Assembly: GCA_034769895.1 (NCBI GenBank)
Contig: CM068367.1
Coordinates: 1,312,821,046-1,312,885,045 of the forward strand
From: Magicicada septendecula
Taxonomy: Eukaryota; Arthropoda; Insecta; Hemiptera; Cicadidae
Direction: 5' to 3'
DNA: 64,000 nucleotides
In this document: positions 45,872 to 57,085 of the stretch, piece after piece
How positions within the stretch are numbered: position 1 is the first letter of the stretch
Layout: each line of letters opens with the position of its first letter
Made by a program: the position numbers and the translations under genes
Notes under the pieces: generated by a model
The model's input: only the letters and a program-made list of their open reading frames with translations
What the model was told of the DNA's origin: nothing
The model's database searches: none

Positions 45872-47817
45872 TGTAACGGAAAATTCGATCAATTTAAAAT
45901 TTTAATAAATAAACTATGCTGAAAATAGGAAGAAGGGTGTGTTTTAGAAAGCAGGGAGGCATTTAGACGCTAGCAAGCGAGGCGGCAATAAGTGAAAAGA
46001 GAATTACTTGGTAAAAGCTCGATAATGCATGTACTGTATGTTAAGGCACGATTTGGGACACTACTGTCATAAACTGTATTATGTTTCAGATAGTAAGGGT
46101 GTTTACCAAACGTTGTAAAATCAAAGTGCATATAAAATAGCTGTCGTGGGAAAGCGATCTTGTTGTGCGAGAGAGATAGTGATAGACGCTAGTTTCTGTA
46201 AACACGTGTACACGGAAAAATGTTGGGCGAATCAGAAAAAGCGTCATACGTTGCGCAGGAAGTTTTATAGTTGTCTTGATTATTCATCTCTTCTTTCACA
46301 GCACTACACTTAACTAAAAATGAACTTTTTTCATGTGAAAAACTTACTATTTTATCGGACGCGTTTCGGCTTAGTATCCGCCTTCTTCAGCTTTGGTAAC
46401 AGACTGCCAGCATTTTGTAACGGTTGTGTGGAAGGTGAAGTGGGGGTGGTGTGTGGCGGAAGGGGATTGGCGCGGGGATTCAATTTATTGTTTGTTTTCT
46501 GTAATTGTTATACAGAAATTGTATAACAATTACAGAAAACAAACAATAAATTGAATCCCCGCGCCAATCCCCTTCCGCCACACACCACCCCCACTTCACC
46601 TTCCACACAACCGTTACAAAATGCTGGCAGTCTGTTACCAAAGCTGAAGAAGACGGATACTAAGCCGAAACGCGTCCGATAAAATAGTAAGTTTTTCACA
46701 TGAAAAAAGTTCATTTTTAGTTAAGGAAGTTTTAGTTAAGCAGATTGATTGAATTTATATTTCGTGGTAGTTTGTACCTATAGGAACGTTTTGTTGTAGT
46801 TCGTAAGTAAGGGAAACTTGAGGCATGTATATATTGTGAACTTAGAGGGAAATAAGGGCAGTCTTCTTAATATCGGCGGAATTATACGAAGAGACTCGTG
46901 TACATTGTTTTATATATATATTGTAATAATTAACAGAAAGAATCAGTAAATTTCTCAGAAATAACAAATTACGGGAACGCGATAATTATTAATATTAAAG
47001 TTATAAAGCAAGTTTCATAAATCATAATAAGTCAAAGAGTGTATAATCAAAGTTATAATAAACAATAAGAAATAATAAATACATACGAAGTTCTGTTAAT
47101 TCTATACGTGGCGGTAAATCGCGGAAGGATGCGTAGGAGTTCGAAAGAAAGTTATGACGGTATCAATTAGTCGGGCCAAACGCGATGTGAAGTGAGTTAA
47201 ATGCACTTAAGTTATATTCTGTCATCTTTGTGTCCAGTGTGTCATTATACAACATAGTTATAGGTATAATCCATAGGTTAGTATAGTGCACTTGTGATAA
47301 AGTGAATTGTGCAGTTTTAACAAGGATCAACACGACGATGGCTACTGACGAATCACCGATCTACAATAGCTTCAGGACCACGCACTTTGGAAGGATTTAC
47401 GCAAGTAAAGAATAATGAACAGTTAATTCTATGTTTTTTTTGATAAGTAAACGTATGTTGTAGTCAACATAGTGACTCAATCTGTCATAAAGGACTCACT
47501 GCTAGTTAATCATATTCAATTTGTTCAATAAACAATTCAATTCATATAAGAAAATTTTAATTTTGTAATGTATAAATACAAATTGTTCATTAAAGTGATT
47601 AACATACTTTAATTTGTGTTTATTATTACTGGCGCCCTGAGGTAAATCAAGAGTCAGTACACTGGAATAAGTACCATAAACTATTATATAAATTATTATA
47701 TATCATATTTGCTAAAGATAGTTTGTGATCTTATTTTTCACATGCTCATAGGCCAACATAATTTTCAAATCAATAATTTTAACTCTTTTACAAAGGCCTA
47801 GCAAGAAATGTATTACA
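45872..47817 (+). repeat. Element C LTR, interrupted by a palindromic insertion
   Basis: Starts TGTAACGGAAAATTC and matches 55573-56157 through its first half, apart from the 456-bp insertion at 46268-46723. It has AATAAA at 47526-47531 and ends GTATTACA at 47817. Without the insertion it is about 1.48 kb, close to the A and B LTR lengths. Near its end lies a GGCGCC block (ACTGGCGCCCTGAGG) like that in A and B. Confidence 0.75.
46268..46723. mobile_element. Palindromic Penelope-like mini-element, no coding capacity
   Basis: A 456-bp insertion with a perfect 11-bp target duplication, aggaagtttta, at 46257-46267 and 46724-46734. The uninterrupted site is preserved in the 3' LTR copy at about 55961-55971. 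A left tail of about 45 bp is followed by two near-perfect inverted arms of about 200 bp meeting near 46517. The mirror-image open frames in the arms are a by-product. Each arm carries CTGAAGAAG(G/A)CGGATAC and then GCCGAAACG. Size, tail and duplication length parallel the two GIY-YIG-bearing elements in the window. Confidence 0.7.
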
Positions 47818-49733
47818 AGTGGTTGCTTTGGACAAAGTTCATTAATGAACAAAAAGTTACAGAATCTTTTTGGATTCAAAACTGAATTTATAGAGAATGG
47901 CCTATGGTTTTTTTTGTCAAGAATTCTTGTGATAATGATGTTTACTTACTTACTCCACGGCACTACAGCTCATGAAGAGCTCTGGCGTCCAGAACGATGT
48001 GCTTCCACCCCTCTCTATCCTGTGTGACTCTTCGCCACATTCTGACCCCCAGTCTTCTCAAGTCATCATCTACATTGTCCACACATCTAATTCTTGGCCT
48101 CCCTCTTGCTCTTCTTCTTCCTGGTCCTCCAATGAATTCTTTTTTCACTGCCTTTTCCACTGTCATTCTTTGTGCATGACCTGCCCACCTAATTCTACCT
48201 TGTTTTATTACTGTGATGATATCCGGTTCCTTGTGTAGTTCGTACAATTTGGCATTCATTCTCGTACGCAACTTTGTAGCATCTAGTAATCCTCCATATA
48301 TGCTGCTCAGAATCTTTCTTTCCCATCTTCTGATCTTATCTTCTTGGGCTGATGTCATGGTCCAGGCTTCTGAAGTATATAGTACTAATGGCCACAATAC
48401 GATTTTTGTAAATCTGGACCTTGGAGGTTCTAGAAATGTTTCTGGACATTAGGATAGGCAGCAAAGAAATGTAGCACCTATTTCTCATGACTAGATTGTC
48501 TTGAATTTCCATTGTCATCTGATTTTTTTACATCAAGAGGGACCCAAGATATCTAAAACTATTTACCCTCTCAAATTCACTGCCATTAACTTTAATTTTG
48601 GGGATTCTTTCTTCTCAGACATTCTTCTTCATCAGCATATATTTTGTCTTTTGGATGTTCACTTGCAGCCCTAGCTTTGACTTGGTCAAAGCATGCTCCA
48701 GAGAGATGTACACCTGTTCCAGTGCCTGTTTGTTTTTGTCACAAGAACAATATTGTCAGCGTATGCAATGCACTGTGACCTTCTATTCATAATTATGCCC
48801 CGAGGGTTTATTGGTAGCTGCCTTACTACTTTCTCTAGGCATATATTGAAAAGGAGGGTAGAAAAGATATCCCCTTGTTTTACTCCTCTTCGAACTTGGA
48901 AATCCTCTCTTAATTCTCCTTCCAGTTTTACTTTGCATCTCGTATCTTTCAGGGTCATGTGAACCGGGCGTATTCATGTGTTGGGTATTCGGAAGCCTTG
49001 CAAGATGCGACATATAAGAAGCGTTTAAGGAGTCAAGTGCTTGTTTGTAATCTACAAACAGGTTGTGCAATTCGACATTATGTTCATAAAATTTCTCAAA
49101 TATTTGTTGCAGCATAAATATTTGGTCTGTGGTAGAGCGATTTCTCCTGAAGAAATATATGTCTCCAACTATATCTTGCATGAGTGGTTCCAGCCTTACT
49201 GTCAGTACACTGCTGAATACTTTATGGGCTAAATTGAGGAGGGTTGTGGATCTATAATTTTCACACAAGGGTGATAAACATGTTTAGGTGAATAAACCTG
49301 TGATAATAATATGTAGCTGAAATGTATTACTGCTAGTCACACTTCCTTCCTTGTACTATGTAGTTCTCATTGTCTATCCTGCCTCTCCTAAGCTACTTTG
49401 GTTGTACACAACAACATGATAATCAGGGAATAGTTAGATCTCTAAAATGTGTAATATCATGAAATACATTTAATAACCTATGGAAGAGATACAAGTACAT
49501 TTAATTACTGAGAATGAATTTGCTACAAAATCTTAACTGCATACTGACCTTATGGTCAGTGCAGTATCTAAAGTACTTCTGTTGTACAGTAGGTCTATTG
49601 GAGAGTTATGTCACAACAACTAATTCAAAATGGTTTTAATCAAGGTAATATATGGAAGAAGATATATTCAGTCTGAGTCATGGAAACAAATTTTGTTACT
49701 ATAGACGACCTTGAAACCCATTGAGAATGACTT
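47818..49733. other. Segment between two copies of the element C LTR end, carrying a LINE
   Basis: 1,916 bp between direct 289-bp repeats. It contains the LINE fragment at 47941-49268. The 120 bp before the LINE and 465 bp after it match nothing I recognise. The first LTR may be solo and the second a 5'-truncated element, with host DNA between them. Confidence 0.55.
47941..49268 (-). pseudogene. 5'-truncated LINE reverse transcriptase
   Basis: The minus strand reads through RT blocks in order: Y-R-S-T-T-L-L-N-L-A-H-K-V near 49250, F-F-R-R-N-R-S-T-T-D-Q-I, L-F-V-D-Y-K-Q-A, G-V-K-Q-G-D and A-Y-A-D-N-I-V-L near 48770. It ends with the tail (Y-T-S-E-A-W-T-M, then G-R-P-R-I-R-C-V-D-N-V). The catalytic Y-A-D-D box reads Y-A-D-N. 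At least three frameshifts break the frame. The 3' end carries a short GTAAGTAAGTAAA repeat rather than poly-A. The endonuclease part is missing, as in most 5'-truncated insertions. Confidence 0.75.
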
Positions 49734-50022
49734 TAAACAATTCAATTCATATAAGAAAATTTTAATTTTGTAATGTATAAATACAAATTGTTCATTAAAG
49801 TGATTAACATACTTTAATTTGTGTTTATTATTACTGGCGCCCTGAGGTAAATCAAGAGTCAGTACACTGGAATAAGTACCATAAACTATTATATAAATTA
49901 TTATATATCATATTTGCTAAAGATAGTTTGTGATCTTATTTTTCACATGCTCATAGGCCAACATAATTTTCAAATCAATAATTTTAACTCTTTTACAAAG
50001 GCCTAGCAAGAAGTGTATTACA
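49734..50022 (+). repeat. Second copy of the element C LTR end (289 bp)
   Basis: Matches 47529-47817 base for base apart from isolated changes. It begins just after the AATAAA of the full LTR and leads directly into the primer-site-like sequence and gag of element C. Confidence 0.8.
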
Positions 50023-50025
50023 TTC

Positions 50026-50045
50026 TGTCGCCCGGAACGTGGGAC
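50026..50045 (+). promoter_or_regulatory. Primer-site-like sequence of element C
   Basis: TGTCGCCCGGAACGTGGGAC lies three bases after the LTR end. It resembles the Lys-tRNA site of family B with two or three changes and one inserted base, so it is a decayed or variant primer site. Confidence 0.5.
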
Positions 50046-50127
50046 ACGATTGAGTCACTATTAAATAAATTATAAATTAAGAACAAGTAGAAATTAAGAA
50101 ATAGTATAAAACATAGTTTATGATTTT

Positions 50128-51746
50128 ATGATTACACGAAGTAGAAGTAGGAGAAACAAGGACATACAAAACAACATTCATAACCTATACAGCAACATGA
50201 GCACAAACACAAGTACCCAAAGCAACGCTATGGAGTTCCAAATAAGTAATCAACTAGGCAATCCAGACACGCTCGCAGACATTTCAGAGGAGGATGAAGC
50301 GTCAGGGACGCGGGGACTAAACAGACAGAACGATGTAAACGCAGAAACACAACAATTTACACCAACAGTAGTAACAGAAATCCAAGAACGACCAATAAGT
50401 CAGACACCACCAGAGACAGACAAAAACACTGATATCTACACAATGCTACAACAAATACTAGAACAACAGTTGTCGCAAAACACATGACGAATAGAAGAAC
50501 AGATACAAAAACAATCAGAAAAACAAAAGAACAAATCTCACAACAAATTGCTGAACATGCGAAAAAACAGACGAACGGTTAGAACAACATGAGGTAAGAT
50601 TAGAACAAGCACTACTACAAATGAACGAACAAATCAATAAACAACACGTAGAAATAAGAGACGAAGTCGCCATACAAACAGAACAAGAAAGAACAAGAAA
50701 GAACAAACAACAAAAGACTGTTCCAAGACTACCAAGTAGAGACGAACCACAAAATACAAGACAATACCGACAAAATTACTGAACTTAGTATAAATACTAA
50801 ACAGCAATTCATAGAGTTGGACGAACAGTATAGTAATAACATTCAAGTTATAAACAAGAGATGCGAAAATAACACAGCCGCAATTCATAAATTACAAGCC
50901 GAAAAGATGGAAGAAGTGAAGAAAGTGTCGGAAGAAACTGGCCTACAAATACGAAAATTACAACGAGAATTTAGTAATAAATTAGCATCAATTAATAACC
51001 AACCATACAACCATAACATTACTAACGAACAATTAAAAAATATCAAATACAATGGGACTGGAGACTTCCCGATGGAGTTTATGAAGGAGATGGAGGATGT
51101 CTACATGGAATACTACCAAGATAATGGCAACGTCGCATGGATCGGAAGACACCTAGAAGGAGAGGCCGCAGTGTGGTGGAGATTGATCAAGAATAGCGTA
51201 ATCAGCTTCACAGAGTTCAAAGAAGCATTCACGAACAAATACTGGAGTGACATGGTACAAGAAAGGGTAAGAAACGAGCTCGAGTTTGGACGTTATCAGA
51301 TGGAGAGTGGTATGAACATGATACAATATCTAGAACGAAAATTATTAGAGAACAGACAACTAATTCCACCGATACCTGATCAATACCTAATCAGAAAGAT
51401 CGCTAAACATTATTCTCAAGGAGTACAGATCGCCATTATTACTCGTGGGGTTACGACTATTAATGAATTCGAACAAGTACTCTCAGAATTCATGGATTTG
51501 AGGAGTGAAACAAGGACAATGACTAGAACACATTATGACACTCGACGTGAACATAAGCCATGGGTGAGAGATGAAGAGGAGAGTGGAAAAAGGATAGAAA
51601 AAGCACGGGCACACGAAAGTGAAAACCGAACAGCAAATCAACATTACAATAGACGACCAAACAAGTTTAGAAATGAACCAGAACCGGTCCCTTCGACTAG
51701 CGGTACCCAACATAACAAAAACGCCACTGCAATGTCAAAAAACTAG
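50128..51746 (+). pseudogene. Element C gag
   Basis: An ATG at 50128 starts a basic, Asn-rich N-terminus, M-I-T-R-S-R-S-R-R-N. A stop at 50485 and frameshifts between 50550 and 50800 interrupt a Gln/Glu-rich helical region. The last frame (about 309 codons to 51746) holds the capsid-like region with E-A-A-V-W-W-R-L-I, F-T-E-F-K-E-A-F-T-N-K-Y-W-S and L-E-F-G-R-Y-Q. Its C-terminus is Arg/Asn-rich with P-S-T-S-G and has no zinc knuckle. The gag stop TAG follows directly on an AAAAAAC heptamer, and pol opens in the -1 frame. Confidence 0.8.
51737..51743 (+). promoter_or_regulatory. Candidate -1 frameshift heptamer of element C
   Basis: A AAA AAC in the gag frame, immediately followed by TAG, fits X XXY YYZ. 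The -1 frame stays open into the protease. I did not identify a clear downstream stimulatory structure. Confidence 0.6.
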
Positions 51747-54700
51747 GTCAGTTTTGTACAGATGAATTAGATGTAAGTACTATTAAGAAGTATATTAATA
51801 ACACTTCTGTAGATCTAAGAGAATATTTATTATGTAATGATGACATAGATGTAAATTATAGTGTAAACAAGTGCCCGGAGACCAGTATATCGTTGAATGG
51901 AGTACCCATTTGTGCATTACTTGATTCGGCAATCCAAGTAAACGCTATATCTGAACAATGGTTTAAAAATAAGAAGAAGGGATTTGGGTAGCGTAGTAAC
52001 CTTGAGACTTTCCAATACTGTCATCAAAGGAGCAACGGGAATTAAATCAAAAAGGGTGACGCAGCAGGTATGGTTAACAGCTAGGATCGGAGATGTGGAA
52101 GTTGACAGCGCATTCGTCGTGATACCAGAGTTAGTACGGGATTGTATCGTAGGTGTGGGTTTACTAGGAGAACTTGGGTGCGTTATCAACTTATGCAACA
52201 AACAATTAATTATTCCAGAAAAGGGGAACCAGAAGGAAACCACGGTAGAGATATTCCACGTAGAAGTCGCGTCTGGGAACCAAGATATCGAAGAAACAAT
52301 CAAACAAAAGGTGCGATCAATCGGCGGAATCACCGAGGACAAAAAGAGTGAACTACAAAAAATCTTAATGGAAAACAGAACAATATTCCGAAATACTCCT
52401 GGTAGGATTCAAGAGTACCAGCACAAATTTGAAGTTATAGATCGGACACCATATTGCCAGAAAGGGTGGCCGATTCCACTAAACTATCAGGATGCAGTTA
52501 AGGCCAAGATACAAAAGATGGAAGCACATGGTGTGATTGAAAGGGCGCAAACCCCATATATAAACCCAATGGTCACCGTGATCAAAAAGGACCAGACGGT
52601 TAGATTATGTTTGGATGCGCGTAAGCTGAATTCCGTTACCGTTCCTGACTACGAGGGAGCCATTCCAATAAACGAAATACTCGCAAAATGTGGAAATATC
52701 AAAGTGATATCCACGATAGACCTACGTAGTTCGTTCTGGCAGATCCCACTACATCAGGATTGTAGGGACTTCACAGGATTCTTATATGAAGGAAAGTGCT
52801 ATCGATACACGGTGACACCATTCGGACTTAAGACGAGTTTAGCCAGCTTGACGCGAGGACTAGACCGCGTGTTATCAAAGGAAGTAAAGGAGTTTACCAT
52901 TTTGTACGTCGATGACTGTTTATGCATATCAAACAGTATCGAAGAACACTTACGGCACCTGAAATTATTATTACAAAATCTAAGAAGAGCCAATTTAACT
53001 GTTAACTTTAATAAGTCGCAGTTATTCCGAAAAGAAATGGATTATTTGGGTTACCGATTAACGACCACAGGTATTACCACCGCACCAGACAAACTCAGGG
53101 CGATACAGGAATTCCAGACACCAAAAAATCAGAAACAACTCAAAGGATTCCTTGGTTTGACCAATTTTTACAACAGACTTACCAGCAGATACGCCGAGAC
53201 TACCCAACCGCTATTGAATCTCCTTAAGAAGAATAGTGCTTTCAAGTGGACAAGCGAGATGGATCGACACTTTGAAGCAGTCAAGAAGCTATTTATCGAG
53301 GCAGTGATTCTCAAGCATCCTGACCCAAATAAGCGATTTTATTTACAAACCGATGCGAGCCGGTATGCGTTGGGTGGGCAGTTATATCAGTTAGATGATA
53401 ACCAGGATATCGGAGTGGTTGCGTTCACTAGCTGAGTGGTGAGAGGGGCGGAACGGAACTATTTCACGATGGAGCTGGAACTGCTGAGTATCGTCCATTG
53501 TTTACAAAAGTTCAGAACGTACGTGCTAGGAAAGCTCTTGACCATCATCACCGATAACAAGGCATAAAGTTTCATTAAGAAATGTCATCTGAATAACTCC
53601 CGGATAACAAGGTGGACCCTCGCCATCCAAGAGTATGACTTTGATATTATGCATTGTAGAGGTCGTGATAACATTGTAGCCGACATCTTAAGCAGACATC
53701 CGGAGGATATAAATGAGGTGCAGACCATAGACCAAATTGATGAATTTGAAATTAATCTTGTTAGTGTACGTATTGATAAAGGAATTAAGAAGCAACTGAT
53801 AAATATACATAGTTATCAATTAGCCGATACCAAACTGAAGAGTATTATTGAGTCCATTAAATCAGATGAACAACATAAACTTGCCAAAAAATACACTTGG
53901 CATAATGGAAAGTTATATCGTAAGGATAAAGGTGTGTGGAAATTAATGTTGCCGGAGGAGTTGTGCCACAGTGTGATAACGGAACTACATGAGGCATACA
54001 GTCACGTGGGGAACCGGAGAACATATAAATTGTTTAAGGAGAATTTCACTGGAGATTCAATCAACAAAATCACCAAATTAATTACAAGAACCTGTATTAT
54101 GTGTCAGAAGAATAAGGACCATTTTAAAAGGATGTTAGGAGAGACGCGACCGGTCATACCAAAGAAGAAAGGAGAACTGATTAGCGTCGATTATTATGGA
54201 CCGCTGCCGGTTTCTACAGGGAAGGTGAGATATATTTTAACTATAATTGACAATTTCACTAAATATGTCAAACTATATAAACTAAGACAAGCCACAACAA
54301 ATGCCACCATTAAAAGGATTCAATTGTATTATGAAGAGATCGGAAAACCGATAGCCATTCTATCAGATAACGGTACACAGTTCACAAGCAATAGATGGAC
54401 GACCGCGTTGACAGACATGGGTATCAAGACAAAGTACACCGCAATTAGAAATCCCAACACAAATCTGGCCGAAAGAGTAAACAGACAATTAGGGAATATG
54501 TTCAGAGCAGTGACCTCAGATAAACACACCAAATGGGCGCAATATCTTACACTCATAGAGGCATGCATTAACCAAACCTACCATGAAACAATTGAGACTA
54601 CACCTTTTGAAGCGCAGTGGGGAAAGAAACCAGAGCGGGATTGGATCAAATATATTGACAGAGACATGATGCCTCAAGACCAACCCATCAATTACCATAA

Positions 54701-54990
54701 CATATATTTACGAATTAAGGAAAAGGGAGAGAAGAGAACAGACAAGCTCAACAATACTCACCACATTACGAAGTTTCATCTAGGAGACCAAGTTTTGTTA
54801 AGGGCATATCCAATGTCTGATTTAAACAAGAAGATAATCGGAAAATTTTGTAACATTCGAGGGCCCATATAGAATAATTAAAGAAATCGGAACAGCAACG
54901 TACCAATTGGAGGATCCACAAAGACCAGGACACATCCGTGGGAGCTTCAATGTCCGACAGTTAAAGCCGTTCTATGAGAAAGGAACCTAA
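51744..54990 (+). pseudogene. Element C pol: protease, RT, RNase H, integrase
   Basis: The near-complete Ty3/gypsy enzyme order is present. The protease has A-L-L-D-S-A in place of D-(T/S)-G, then a frameshift near 51985. RT follows from about 52490 with L-C-L-D-A-R-K-L-N, T-P-F-G-L-K-T and the catalytic L-Y-V-D-D intact. RNase H has Q-T-D-A-S and is broken by stops at 53433 and 53565. Integrase follows (frame 53649-54872) with an H-x4-H plus C-I-M-C zinc site, and D-Y-Y-G-P, L-S-D-N-G-T-Q-F and N-L-A-E-R-V supplying the D, D and E residues. A frameshift near 54845 precedes the last 45 codons, ending at 54990. No envelope frame follows. Confidence 0.85.
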
Positions 54991-54995
54991 AATGT

Positions 54996-55026
<31 letters not shown>

Positions 55027-55572
55027 CACCACACAAAAATTGAAAAACATAATGTAATAGCACACATCCGTATATTAATGTAGTAGTAATAGGTAGCAAA
55101 TATAAATGTAAGGAAAGTCAATGTAATAATGTATAATGAAAGTTAGTTATATAAGAAATTACGAATGTTTAGAAAATAAGTAAATAAGAATGTCACCAGA
55201 TGTTTAAAAAAGGAAATTGTTGTGTGTAACAGATGTTATTGAAAGAGAAAGTAGACCACCCACATTTCAAAGAGTTGTTGACAAGTCAGGTAGAGAGGGA
55301 CGGATAGTTTGTTTGTAAACAAGTCATAAAACCAGACCAACCCTTAATGTCTAGTATTCAGTAATGATGGAGTAGTGTTGTAATAAAATACTCACCCAAG
55401 TATACTAAGAAATTTAAAACAATTAATTAAATTGAATACGTTGTTAATTTTAATTATAATGAATGTATTAATTATGTCAAGTTAATAGAATATTGAACAA
55501 AGTACTTATAATTATAATAATTTTAGGGACGCATCAATTGAACTAGTTTACAATTTTGAAAATTTGAACGTT
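54991..55572 (+). other. Element C 3' untranslated region
   Basis: AT-rich, with no frame. No convincing polypurine tract is visible before the 3' LTR start at 55573; a purine-poor TTTGAACGTT precedes it. Confidence 0.5.
54996..55022. repeat. (CA)n microsatellite
   Basis: About 13 CA units directly after the pol stop of element C. Confidence 0.9.
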
Positions 55573-56157
55573 AGTAACGGAAAATTCAATCAATTTATAA
55601 TTTTAATAAATAAACTATGCTGAAAATAGAAAGAAGGGTGTGTTTTAGAAAGCAGGGAGGCATTTAGACGCTAGCAAGCAAGCCGGCAATAAGTGAAAAG
55701 AGAATTACTTGCTAAAAGCTCGATAATGCATGTACTATATGTTAAGGCACGATTTGGGACACTACTGTCATAAACTGTATTATGTTTCAGATAGTAAGGG
55801 TGTTTACCAAACGTTGTAAAACCTAAGTGCATATAACAATAGCTGTCGTGGGAAAGCGATCTTGTTGTGCGAGAGACATAGTGATAGACGCTAGTTTCTG
55901 TAAACACGTGTACACGGAAAAACGTTGGGCGAATCAGAAAAAGCGTCATACGTTGCGCGGGAAGTTTTAGTTAAGCAGATTGGTTGAATTTATATTTCGC
56001 GGTAGTTTGTACCTATAGGAACGTTTTGTTGTAGTTCGTAAGTTAGGGAAACTTGAGGCATGTATATATTGTGAACTTAGAGGGAAATAAGGGCAGTCTT
56101 CTTAATATCGGCGGAATTATATGAAGAGACTCATGTACGTTGTTTTATATATATATT
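55573..56157 (+). repeat. Element C 3' LTR, truncated
   Basis: Matches 45872 onward (offset 9,701 bp until the palindromic insertion), with few changes. The match stops in the TATATATATATTG run at 56157. The remaining 0.9 kb of LTR is missing, replaced by sequence starting TGTTACGACAC. Confidence 0.8.
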
Positions 56158-57073
56158 GTTACGACACAAATAGCCAACCCAGTACCAGGGATAAAAAATA
56201 TATTTATAAATGTAAAAATACTTCTTATCAAATAAACTGAGTTTAATTAAAATATAAGGAATATGACTCGACAAACGACGACTTTGACCTAACCCAAGTG
56301 ATTGACCCAACAACAGGAAACAAATGAAGAAGGGAACCACACAAATAAACAACGAGAATAAGAAAGTAATAAACCCAAACCAAAAGGAAACAAGTTCATG
56401 GGTTTAAACGACCCCAAAATACCCAAAGAAACGGATAAAAATGAAAAGGAGGGAGACAAGCAGAAGTGAAAACCAATAATGGTTCACCAAAACAAGTAAA
56501 AAAGCACTCGACAAGAATATTGAAACCAAAACAATGGTTATCCGGAGAAAGGAGAGATAATGGTTACTACCCATTAAAAAGGCAACCTAAACCACAGATA
56601 AAAATTGTTATTAGTTAGTGAGTATTAATTATTAAGTATTAATTGTCATTAGTATTAAGGATATTAAGGAGATGAAAGAGAAATAAGTATAGGGATCACC
56701 CACTATAAAACAAATAATATAAACAGTGATACAGTGCGATAGTGTAGGTGTAAAAACCCCAAAGTGAAGTGTGACACTAGTGAAGTTATAATTAACAATA
56801 AATAATTTACAAGTGAAGGTAAGATAAAGGTTGGAAATTAACAGTGAATAAATAGCTGATGAAAAATAGTATTAAGTGTGAATTATAGAATAAGGTATAG
56901 TAAACACTAGAAGTGATGATGACTTTATTATTTAAGGAAGATGTTCAATAGAGTTAAGATTAATTATAGCCAGTAGTAAGTAAAAAGGGAGGATTCCAGA
57001 ATAGAATAAATTGAAGATGTTACCATGGAGGGAATATAAAAATTGTTTAGAGATTAAGAAGTCAAAAACTAAC
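56158..57073. other. Unassigned AT-rich segment
   Basis: It follows the cut element C LTR. It starts TGTTACGACACAAATAGC, which could be the start of another LTR. No coding potential was found. Confidence 0.4.
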
Positions 57074-57085
57074 AAAGACATCTAA

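Noticed and set aside
46320..46714. Two identical 68-codon proteins on opposite strands
   Set aside because: They are mirror images produced by the palindrome arms, with no motif and no start context.
53433..53649. Stops in element C RNase H as programmed readthrough
   Set aside because: Two separate nonsense codons occur within the domain, one of them TAA, alongside several frameshifts elsewhere; ordinary decay explains them.
54991..55572. An envelope gene after pol in element C (errantivirus)
   Set aside because: All frames are closed or very short and no signal peptide or membrane segment is visible before the 3' LTR.
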